This document shows, piece after piece, positions 17,705 to 25,137 of a stretch of DNA of 64,000 nt; the stretch's first letter is position 1; each line of letters begins with the position of its first letter. Source of the DNA: Legionella wadsworthii DSM 21896 = ATCC 33877 (lineage in GTDB: Bacteria > Pseudomonadota > Gammaproteobacteria > Legionellales > Legionellaceae); contig NZ_JNIA01000022.1 in NCBI RefSeq assembly GCF_000701265.1, forward strand, positions 124,001 through 188,000. The letters run 5' to 3'. Position numbers and translations under genes: made by a program. The notes under the pieces were generated by a model. That model was not told the origin of the DNA. It was given only the letters and a program-made list of their open reading frames with translations, and ran no database searches.

Positions 17705-18778
17705 TTAAACTCTAATGTTCAAAGTGATATATGGACCACCTACAGAAAAATTACTATGGGTATGTTTTGCACTTGAAGTGGATAATGAACCTGAATCAAT
17801 AGCGATTACGTTAGTATTTGTTTCATAACTTGATAAAGCATCAAAGTACACCGCGCCCTGATAACCAAGTTCTATAGTTAATGGGGAAGTTTGCTTAATA
17901 AGATAGGTGTAACTTAAACCTAATTTTGCATCTAAAGCAGGTACTAATTGATTCACTCCTGGGTTGGAAAGACCCTCATAATTTACATTGATTCCGGCTA
18001 AAATTAGTTCGATGGATGTACCCGTAAATTTATATTGAGCCGGTTGCATTTTGCCATAGAGAATGGAACCAGCTAATTGACCTACTAAATGAACATTATG
18101 GTAAAGGTCGTATTTATTATTCAATCCTAAGCGCGGCCCGATACCATTATAGGTCGAGGTATTGTTGAAATTAAAGATAGGTAAATCAGGCAGGCCATGA
18201 AAAGTTGAGTTGATCTCTTCTTTTAGAAACAGCGCATTTAGGCCGGTAAATATGCTGGACCCTAGATTAATAAATTTTCCCATATCCAAATGAACTGAAT
18301 CGTAATTAAATTTCAGTCGTACTTTTCCCACTTTTAACAACGATATTCCTGTAATTTGGCCCGTCTGTGTTGGTGGAGTACCTGTTTGTGAAAAAGGTGA
18401 TACCCATTGTGAAGAAGGATTCACAATCACTTCATCTGCATCACGAGTATTCAAGTGAGACCAGTTTAATTGAACATCAGTTCCTGGATTTAGAAAAAAA
18501 TAACGCGCTCCAATATTAAAACCTGGGCTAAAATCAGGCTCTATTACATTAACACTCCAGTTCGGTGAAGGAATAGGAAGTACAGTAGTAGTAACAGACC
18601 AGCCAAAATTGCTCGCTATTGGCTGAAGATATAATGCACTCACATTAAATTCAAATCCTGGGTTCATATCAAGAATAGTAACTGTAAGCGAATTATCGTC
18701 TTTCATAGGTGCAGCAAAACTCGAAGTAACCAGTAGGGCCAAGATAAATTTAATAAAAAATTTGTTAATTGTATTCAT
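17705..18778 (-). CDS. Legionella-type outer membrane porin (Legionella_OMP family)
   Basis: The 357-residue protein has a signal peptide ending near FAAPM (residues 1-23). It continues with GFEFNVSALYLQP, the N-terminal signature of the Legionella major outer membrane protein-like family, and alternating hydrophobic/polar beta strands up to the C-terminal strand GGPYITLNIRV. Typical phrases are FSPGFNIGARYFF, GIGPRLGLN and LDAKLGLSYTY. It is expected to form a beta-barrel in the outer membrane; its solute preference is unknown. Of all features here this one points most directly to Legionella. It is a single-gene unit on the minus strand. Confidence 0.9.
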   Translation of the reverse strand: MNTINKFFIKFILALLVTSSFAAPMKDDNSLTVTILDMNPGFEFNVSALYLQPIASNFGWSVTTTVLPIPSPNWSVNVIEPDFSPGFNIGARYFFLNPGTDVQLNWSHLNTRDADEVIVNPSSQWVSPFSQTGTPPTQTGQITGISLLKVGKVRLKFNYDSVHLDMGKFINLGSSIFTGLNALFLKEEINSTFHGLPDLPIFNFNNTSTYNGIGPRLGLNNKYDLYHNVHLVGQLAGSILYGKMQPAQYKFTGTSIELILAGINVNYEGLSNPGVNQLVPALDAKLGLSYTYLIKQTSPLTIELGYQGAVYFDALSSYETNTNVIAIDSGSLSTSSAKHTHSNFSVGGPYITLNIRV

Positions 18779-19106
18779 ATAACCAAGTATCCTTTCTTAG
18801 AGCTATAGGTATGTATTTCGTAGAATAAGGTAATGAACCTCAGGCATTCATTGATAATTAATATCGGACATTCAAAGAGTTAGTTTTGTAGTTCGTGGTT
18901 TAAGCCGGCAATCATAACATATTAATTATAAATAGGAAGTTAGGTTCTCATGACTTAAAATTATATTAATTTAAAATGGTCTGGGGTTGTGTGATAAACC
19001 ACCAATTTGTTTGCAGAAAAAAAGCATTGATTAGCCATAGGGTTAAGGAGCATCTATCCGTTGCAAACCTTAGTGTCAAAAAACTACTTCCTTGTAAGAT
19101 AGTCGG
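18779..19106. other. Intergenic region upstream of the porin
   Basis: This holds the porin's upstream region (AAGGA ribosome site at about 18790 on the minus strand). The plus-strand ORF at 18976-19173 lacks a ribosome site and overlaps the end of the 19107-19331 gene, so I do not treat it as real. Nothing else is seen. Confidence 0.4.
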
Positions 19107-19331
19107 TTATGAACCCATGGCCGGACTTATATTTTTCTCTTTGAATTTATCTAATTCGGCTTCGAGAGACTGAACTTTTCGACTGGCTCCATCAAGCAAT
19201 TGCGAAATAGATGTCAGAAACATATACCGATCTACCCCACGATCATTATTGTCTTTGACCTCAGTTTCGAGTTCCTGAAGACGTTTTTGTGCATCTTTTA
19301 GTTCTTTTTCTATGTCGCTTTTTGATTTCAT
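19107..19331 (-). CDS. Small coiled-coil protein
   Basis: The 74-residue protein has a GGAG ribosome site. It consists of two heptad-patterned helices (KSDIEKELKDAQKRLQELET and SRKVQSLEAELDKFKEK) around a linker with RYMFLTSISQLLDG. There is no signal peptide. The function is unknown; it resembles many small helical-hairpin proteins. Confidence 0.6.
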   Translation of the reverse strand: MKSKSDIEKELKDAQKRLQELETEVKDNNDRGVDRYMFLTSISQLLDGASRKVQSLEAELDKFKEKNISPAMGS

Positions 19332-19466
19332 TGTTTTTTTCTCCGTTTATTACCTAATTAAAAATTAATTTAAGTAACCTCTGCAGGAGGTGTCCCGCAT
19401 TTTTTACCTTATTTCATAGGCCAAAGCAAATTTTTGCAGGGAACACAGGAGTTCTTATTCACTCAA

Positions 19467-20189
19467 TCACATCAATAAATTTTTTGAAAAAGAAAGCTCT
19501 TTTTTTCCCAGGATGCCAATCCTCGTAAACTCCACCAGATCTTTGTTGGTGATGCATTTCCAATTTTGTTGATTATGGACATATTGATTTCTCTTTAACT
19601 GAAATACGGATGGGGTAAATGCAGCAATATTTTTTTTCTTTTCCGGGGTTCTTGCCGAGAAATAAACGAAGGATTCCACGCCCTCCTCACGCATGTTGGA
19701 ACCTAATGCTTGACTGTATTCATAGGTGTCTTTATGGGAAATTTCTTTGGTATATTGATTAAATGGATCTTCGGTTAAGTCGACACCCGATTTGCACTCA
19801 ATTGCTGCAGTAAATGCGGTCATGGACAGCTCCACATAACCTAAATCGGCATCCGTGTCTGAAAAAAATTTCAATCGATAATAAGCCACTTCGGTAAAAG
19901 AAGTGTCCAGATCAAAGGAACCGTACCACAGAGAGGGCTCGTATGTTTTACCAAAACGAGAACCATAAGCTAAGGGCGGATATCGAAAAGGAGTAAAGAT
20001 TAAATAGTTTTTTGTTTTTTCTATTTTGGGTTTTGAGCTCTCAATTAATTCTTCAAGTAATTCATGCTCTTCTCTTGAATCCACTAAATCCCGTGCGCTC
20101 AAAACATGTTGTGCTTCCACCACCCGCCACGGCTCAGCAGCGAGGGGCTTAATAAATTGACATCCCTGACATAATTTCCAAAGGTTCAT
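19467..20189 (-). CDS. RES-domain toxin
   Basis: The 240-residue protein matches the RES family. The segment YGSRFGKTYEPSLWYGSFDL is followed by FTEVAYYRLKFF, providing the conserved Arg, Tyr and Glu, with a later Ser in SFVYFSART. RES toxins degrade NAD+ (NAD+ phosphorylase or glycohydrolase activity) and stop growth until their Xre-type partner neutralises them. The ATG overlaps the end of the antitoxin gene by four bases (ATGA), so the two are translationally coupled, antitoxin first. The N-terminal Cys motif LCQGCQFIKPL is an extra detail. Toxin-antitoxin assignment is strong from domain and order. Confidence 0.88.
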   Translation of the reverse strand: MNLWKLCQGCQFIKPLAAEPWRVVEAQHVLSARDLVDSREEHELLEELIESSKPKIEKTKNYLIFTPFRYPPLAYGSRFGKTYEPSLWYGSFDLDTSFTEVAYYRLKFFSDTDADLGYVELSMTAFTAAIECKSGVDLTEDPFNQYTKEISHKDTYEYSQALGSNMREEGVESFVYFSARTPEKKKNIAAFTPSVFQLKRNQYVHNQQNWKCITNKDLVEFTRIGILGKKELSFSKNLLM

Positions 20190-20554
20190 AACTTACCACG
20201 CATGGCATCAATGTAATGGACTACTTCGACAATACCCGTAATACTTTTTAAGTGCTCTATGGGTTTTTTATTAAAATATTTGTTCGTGCTGTTTAGCCAT
20301 AGTTTGGCTTTTTCATGATTATTTCCGAGAAGTGCATTGAGCCCCCGATATACTCTTAATAAAAGTAATGCGAACTCCCCTTCTTTTGTTGTAGGCGATA
20401 AAAAAGATTTCCCTTGATTTAAGCGGGTTATCGTAGATTCACTAATCCCTAAAATTTGACATAAATCTTTGCCTTTTAAATCGTAAAACCGCGCTAAATT
20501 TAAAATAGCTTTGGTTAATACAATTTCCTTTTCATGTTTTAAAGAGGCTTTCAT
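20186..20554 (-). CDS. Xre/MbcA/ParS-like antitoxin
   Basis: The 122-residue protein has an N-terminal Xre-like helix-turn-helix (LKGKDLCQILGISESTITRL, residues about 25-45). A C-terminal MbcA/ParS toxin-binding domain (DUF2384 type) follows: ALLLLRVYRGLNALLGNNHE, AKLWLNSTNKYFNKKPIEHL. It precedes the RES gene as expected and would repress its own promoter. Palindromic ATTTCAT sites lie immediately upstream (20573-20586). Confidence 0.88.
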   Translation of the reverse strand: MKASLKHEKEIVLTKAILNLARFYDLKGKDLCQILGISESTITRLNQGKSFLSPTTKEGEFALLLLRVYRGLNALLGNNHEKAKLWLNSTNKYFNKKPIEHLKSITGIVEVVHYIDAMRGKL

Positions 20555-20572
20555 GATATGCTCTGCTGATGT

Positions 20573-20586
20573 ATTTCATATGAAAT
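20573..20586. promoter_or_regulatory. Candidate operator of the RES/Xre module
   Basis: Perfect 14-bp palindrome ATTTCATATGAAAT, 19 bases upstream of the antitoxin ATG. Further ATTTCAT half-sites occur at 20601-20607 and, inverted, at 20650-20656. Repeated half-sites ahead of a DNA-binding antitoxin suggest autoregulation; binding is inferred. Confidence 0.5.
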
Positions 20587-20777
20587 TATAATGCAATTTT
20601 ATTTCATTTGCAAAAAAAGTTCTCAATATAAATTTATTTATTATCCAAAATGAAATAGTTGACTGGAATAAAGTAAGCCCTTCGTGGTAGTAAATTGGGG
20701 GAGTAAAATAGGAGCATCGTACCTGATGGATTGATTACCGGGCAGTTGGGCTTAAAAAGCCACCCCGCGCCCCCCTA

Positions 20778-21917
20778 TTAAATCGACATTGGAGCAGCAA
20801 CAGTTTCCATATTTTGTTGGGTACATGCATCAGTCTGATGGTGGATTTCTTCTTTTAGATCCTTTTCCATCTGATCATAGGTCCGTTGCGTCCCTGAATT
20901 TATTTTAAATCCAACCGCTTCAACAAATTTGCTGAAAAGACACTGATCTCTCTTTTCATTAAATAAATCATGGTTTGCTTTTCGATGTAGCGTTATTTTC
21001 TCCAGGAGATTGGTTAGCGACAATTGTGGTTCACCGGCTAATTCTTTATACAATTGTTTCAAAGCCTCAAATTTCTTGCGGGTTACATCAGAACCACTTT
21101 GTTTTTTGGGAAGATCTTCAAGTTTTTTATAAAGCTTCTCAAGCACTTTCATCTGGGTTGGATTGAGCTGAAAACAATTTGGAGGCGGCGGAAGAATATA
21201 GAAAGTACCTGGATTTAATTTGCTACAACTTAAAGTGGTCTTGTAATCGAGTTCCATCAGAAAGAGCGAGGGAACTTTTGGGGCATAGGGCAATGGATAT
21301 TGAAGTAGATCATATGCAGTAGTCCGGCAGGTATTTGATGCATTGATTTCTTTGGATCGGGCAATAATCTGCTGCCGCTCTTGTTCTGATCTCAGGGTGC
21401 TTATTTCATTGAAAGAATGAATATTTTTATAAGTAAACGTGACTTGCCCTCCCTCTTCATCCTCCGGGATATAGCAACTGATGCCCTGTCTTAATTTACG
21501 GACTCCCAGTTCAGGATAAGTCAAATATTTATCCTCGCCAACGGGATCATTCCTATCCTGATAATGGGCTAGCTGGTTGTGATGAATATCCCGGGTGATG
21601 GCGATAAACTCTTTATATTGTTTCAAAGTAATAGAGTAGGATTGATAACTGAGCCCAATCATACGATTTTTATCGAAATCAAACTCATCTAATAAAGAGG
21701 CATCGCTATGATGAAAAATATTTTTTCCAAAAATCGTAAAACGGTTCGTACACCTAACCCCAAATTGTTTGTCAATGAGATTCCCCTTACCGACTCTCGC
21801 TAAAATTTCCGGATGGCCATTTATCATGACACCCACCATGATAAAACTGTGTACCCCTTTTTTAGCAATGGAGATAAAAAATTCACTGTCTTTATGTACG
21901 GTAATGGGTTCTGGCAT
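20778..21917 (-). CDS. Legionella effector-like protein of unknown function
   Basis: The start at ATG 21917 is chosen over the upstream GTG. The 379-residue protein is soluble. Its N-terminal 100 residues are beta-rich (FMVGVMINGHPEILARVGKG is read as VGVMINGHPEILARVGKGN). A middle block contains INASNTCRTTAYDLL, which has the look of a Cys nucleophile at the start of a helix, with His-containing segments before it (IHHNQLAHY). The C-terminus is a charged helix. Genes with this N-terminal block recur in Legionella as far as I recall, but I cannot name the member. A cysteine-protease-like activity is only a guess. It is the first of a run of effector-like genes on this strand. Confidence 0.6.
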   Translation of the reverse strand: MPEPITVHKDSEFFISIAKKGVHSFIMVGVMINGHPEILARVGKGNLIDKQFGVRCTNRFTIFGKNIFHHSDASLLDEFDFDKNRMIGLSYQSYSITLKQYKEFIAITRDIHHNQLAHYQDRNDPVGEDKYLTYPELGVRKLRQGISCYIPEDEEGGQVTFTYKNIHSFNEISTLRSEQERQQIIARSKEINASNTCRTTAYDLLQYPLPYAPKVPSLFLMELDYKTTLSCSKLNPGTFYILPPPPNCFQLNPTQMKVLEKLYKKLEDLPKKQSGSDVTRKKFEALKQLYKELAGEPQLSLTNLLEKITLHRKANHDLFNEKRDQCLFSKFVEAVGFKINSGTQRTYDQMEKDLKEEIHHQTDACTQQNMETVAAPMSI

Positions 21918-22019
21918 AAGCACAATAAAAGAGAAAACAGTGTGGGCATTATAAAACCATATGGTCGCAAATAATACTGTTTGCTTTAAAAATATTTTTT
22001 ATCTGCCTCGTGTATTCAC

Positions 22020-22424
22020 TCACGTAGGTAACGCTTCAAAACGCGGCAAATGGATGAGTTTGTCTTCCCAGGATGCACGGCTTGCAATGAAAATATGGGC
22101 AGTCGGTTCCAGATCGCATTCTTTATCCAATGTGCCTGCAGGTAATACGACATAACCTCTCTCGTCTTGCCTTGGAACCGGACTACCGCAGGTGGTACAA
22201 AAAGTACGTTCTTTTCTTGTATGCTCCAATCTAAAATAAGTGATGTTTTCTTGTCCCTTTTCCCAGATTAATTGGGCGTCATCAAAGAAAACAGTTGCTC
22301 CATGGTTTGAACCGGTCTCTTTTCTACATCGGCTGCAATGGCACAAGTACATGGCTTGTGGTTTTTTTCCGGTAATCACATAATGGCATGCACCACACAA
22401 ACAACTGCCTGTGTATCGATTCAT
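22020..22424 (-). CDS. GFA/CENP-V family zinc protein
   Basis: The 134-residue protein has an AAGGAG ribosome site. It shows the GFA zinc signature CLCGACHY (residues 8-15), CHCSRCRKETG (near 33) and FCTTCGSPV (near 87). The family includes glutathione-dependent formaldehyde-activating enzyme, although most members lack proven activity. Each Cys pair or triplet would bind structural or catalytic zinc. It lies 36 bases downstream of the carrier-like gene on the same strand. Confidence 0.92.
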   Translation of the reverse strand: MNRYTGSCLCGACHYVITGKKPQAMYLCHCSRCRKETGSNHGATVFFDDAQLIWEKGQENITYFRLEHTRKERTFCTTCGSPVPRQDERGYVVLPAGTLDKECDLEPTAHIFIASRASWEDKLIHLPRFEALPT

Positions 22425-22460
22425 CTTTATTACTCCTTTTATAGTAAGAACTCTGATGGG

Positions 22461-23405
22461 TTATTTTTTTAAGCGGTTCTCGTGAGCATGTGCCGATACA
22501 TGTTTCAATTGCTCTTGGGTAACATCAAATAACTTTTGACCGGCAGCCATACCCACAGCAACACGTGTTGTTCCCCAGCCGATTCTAAGCCTTTGTTGAA
22601 AGAAACTTAACTGACTCAAAAAAGACAATGGCCGTTTGTTTGCTTCATTCATGAGTTGTTTTAATGACGCCAACATGAAAGGTGCTTTTTGCCTGGGTGA
22701 AGTTGCGTACTGCATGTTACGAACATAATTAAAAGGACTTGATGCAATGGTAGCAATGCCTGCAGCACATGCATTATAAAAGAATTCCCATGAGGGCATA
22801 TAGGGTTCAGGATTTTGATTCCCTTCTTTTTTAACCTGATTTTTCATCAAATGGCGTAACATTTCATAAGTACTGCCAAACACCATATCACGGGTCATGG
22901 TTGCGGTGGTTCCCTTGATAAATGGTTTGTAGCCGCCATGAGTCCACATGTCATAAACACTGGATCGAAAAGAGGCTTTTTCTTTTCCCCATGTATGGTA
23001 TTTCACAGCAGAAATACTATTCGTCATGGCGCCGCCAATACTGCCTGCAGCCATACCAACATAAAAATGAGCTGCTGTTGGGTTCAAACCCAAGTTCTGA
23101 TGTAGATAGGGAAGCATGTAAGTGTTTAATTCACCTTGCGCAATGAAATAAATACTCCCTAAGAATGCCCGTTGCACTAATGCTTGAGAGAAACCTTGAT
23201 AAGGCGCAGTAAAATTCTCCCATGACAGAAAGGGGCGATTATATTTCACGGATAAATATAAAGCGCGATCCCAAGGGTTAAATAACCCGGAATTGGCAAC
23301 ACCTGCAATCAATCCACTGGCCACATCAATATTCAATTTTTGTTTTTTATTTAATTTTGTATCGGACGGCTTCGATTGAGCAGATGTTCCACTTTCTTGC
23401 CCCAT
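22461..23405 (-). CDS. Mitochondrial-carrier-like protein (Lpg1137/LncP type)
   Basis: The start at ATG 23405 has GGGAG six bases upstream (the GTG at 23417 is rejected). The 314 residues show the mitochondrial carrier layout: three roughly 100-residue repeats, each with an amphipathic helix pair, P-x-D/N-x-x motifs such as NPWDRALYLSVKY and SPFNYVRNMQY, and Gly-rich helices (DVASGLIAGVANSG, FYVGMAAGSIGGAMTNS, ACAAGIATIA). Bacteria normally lack this family. In Legionella it is known from translocated effectors: LncP is an ATP carrier, and Lpg1137 targets mitochondria and cleaves syntaxin 17. The protein contains GFSQA around Ser73, close to the GxSxG site described for Lpg1137. Orthology is likely but unproven. 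Confidence 0.8.
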   Translation of the reverse strand: MGQESGTSAQSKPSDTKLNKKQKLNIDVASGLIAGVANSGLFNPWDRALYLSVKYNRPFLSWENFTAPYQGFSQALVQRAFLGSIYFIAQGELNTYMLPYLHQNLGLNPTAAHFYVGMAAGSIGGAMTNSISAVKYHTWGKEKASFRSSVYDMWTHGGYKPFIKGTTATMTRDMVFGSTYEMLRHLMKNQVKKEGNQNPEPYMPSWEFFYNACAAGIATIASSPFNYVRNMQYATSPRQKAPFMLASLKQLMNEANKRPLSFLSQLSFFQQRLRIGWGTTRVAVGMAAGQKLFDVTQEQLKHVSAHAHENRLKK

Positions 23406-23497
23406 AACTGCTCCCACGCGTTAATTTTTGAGTGAGCATTATATTGGATATTGTAAAAAAAACTAAGGCAACCCAGAGGAAGTCGCCTTAAATATTT

Positions 23498-24913
23498 TTA
23501 TAGCTCCATGGTGTACAGTCTTGTATCTTCTGAATTTACCCCAGATTTGGTGGCTTGCAGTTCTTTTTTATAATTTTGGGTTACTGTTTGCATTGGCGCA
23601 TTGTCTTGATTCGAAGAGACAAAGGTATCTTTAAATAGATCGGTGAGTTTTGCATGGAATGCATGTTTTGCATCATGAACTTGTTTGCGATACATCATCG
23701 CAATTCTTGCATCCTGCACCCGTTGTGCATCCTCTAATTTTGTGGGCAAAACCAGAGGTAACTCACTGGCCGTGTTTAAATATTTCTCGAGCGCTTTTGG
23801 CGACACGCCCTGCTTGATGTATTCATCGGCGATTAATTCCCAAGCCCAAAAATCTTCAAGATTGAAGGACAGCTCATTTTTATGTTCCTGCAACAGGTGC
23901 TCTATTTTTTCAAAATCGCCATGGCGCGCATAGGCAAGCATTCGTTGGGGGATGGATAACGCTTGCGCTACTTTCACTAAATCTTTGGAATCGATAGATA
24001 CATTATGGATTACCGGCTCCAGACCGAGTTTTAAAGCACATACGTTCACCGACCTAATGTTTGCTGGCGAAAAATAAGCATGGGTGAAAGTCACAAAATC
24101 CTTGAAATCAACTTCATGACCATGATGTATTGCATCGAATAATTCCTGGGTGTGTTTTCCAGTGTCGTGTTTGATGACACTACCTACTTTAAATTGCCAG
24201 GTATCCTGTTCATCTTTGTAAAAGAGAATGTTTTCAAATCCCATGGCATCCATGATGATGTCTGTCCTTTGATAAAAGTCCCGATAATGGTTCAGAAACT
24301 CAACCATGACGTCTCTTAGACTGGGATCTGTTTCAAGACGTTGTAAAATGGCACCGATACGCGGGTCAATTTTCTCATAATCTTTTAAATGAAAATCAGG
24401 TGCAGATTCTTTATGAATTAAAGTTTGGTTCATTTGAGCGAACAACGTCCCATGGTGTTCGATTAGGTAAGGATCAAGTTCCGCAGGCTCCATTTTAAAA
24501 TCAAATTTAACTTTCGCTTTAAAGCATGGTTCATAAGGTACGAGTGACACTGCTGAAATTTGAATCTCCTTACCTGGAAGAAGCACTGGGAGATTAAAAT
24601 GTTGTTCCCGGATACATCTTTGTTTCCCATGCCTATCAAAACATTCATATAAAACCGCATATTTTTTCTCTAAAATCTCGAGTTCTTCCGCGTCAGGATT
24701 TTGTTTCATGACTTTAATCACATAAGGCGCATCGGGAAAACGATACAAGACATGAGTCCCTCCTTCTGCAATACGATGGGCTTTGGTTAAATCAATTGCA
24801 CCCGATTCTGTTTTGGGCGCAGAATGAAATTGGCTTTGCAAGATAGAGGGATCAGTGCTGATTTGAAATGAGGGCAAATCTTCTTTTTTAGATAATTCAA
24901 TGGACTCTTGCAT
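23498..24913 (-). CDS. Protein-kinase-like effector candidate
   Basis: The 471-residue protein has kinase-fold hallmarks. The Gly-rich loop IAEGGTHVLYRFPDAPYVIK has Lys67 in the ATP-binding position. A catalytic-loop-like MDAMGFENILFY has Asp221 and Asn227, followed by WQFKVGSVIKHDTG where the DFG segment belongs. The magnesium-binding Asp of DFG seems replaced (K-V-G), so it may be a pseudokinase or an atypical kinase. The last 150 residues are helical, with TPR-like spacing (LAYARHGDFEKIEHLLQEHK). Kinase-like effectors (LegK family) are known in Legionella. No direct orthologue is recognised. Confidence 0.6.
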   Translation of the reverse strand: MQESIELSKKEDLPSFQISTDPSILQSQFHSAPKTESGAIDLTKAHRIAEGGTHVLYRFPDAPYVIKVMKQNPDAEELEILEKKYAVLYECFDRHGKQRCIREQHFNLPVLLPGKEIQISAVSLVPYEPCFKAKVKFDFKMEPAELDPYLIEHHGTLFAQMNQTLIHKESAPDFHLKDYEKIDPRIGAILQRLETDPSLRDVMVEFLNHYRDFYQRTDIIMDAMGFENILFYKDEQDTWQFKVGSVIKHDTGKHTQELFDAIHHGHEVDFKDFVTFTHAYFSPANIRSVNVCALKLGLEPVIHNVSIDSKDLVKVAQALSIPQRMLAYARHGDFEKIEHLLQEHKNELSFNLEDFWAWELIADEYIKQGVSPKALEKYLNTASELPLVLPTKLEDAQRVQDARIAMMYRKQVHDAKHAFHAKLTDLFKDTFVSSNQDNAPMQTVTQNYKKELQATKSGVNSEDTRLYTMEL

Positions 24914-25137
24914 GGTTCAAATTCTCTGAGATTAAATAGCCTCTATTATATGGAGCAAAATATAGCCCTATTCAGGTTTAGTACGAAATTTACACATTAT
25001 TTTCATTCGAATTAAAAATAAAATTTAAAAAGATCGTTTTTTTCTCTGCACCAGTAAAACTTTTTTTTCTTTTCCCACCCAAAGTGCAACTACTTGAACA
25101 GTTTCTCACACCTCAATGGTTAAGAAAGAAATGTGAA

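Noticed and set aside
18976-19173. Plus-strand ORF of 65 codons
   Set aside because: No ribosome site; it overlaps the end of the better supported small coiled-coil gene on the other strand.
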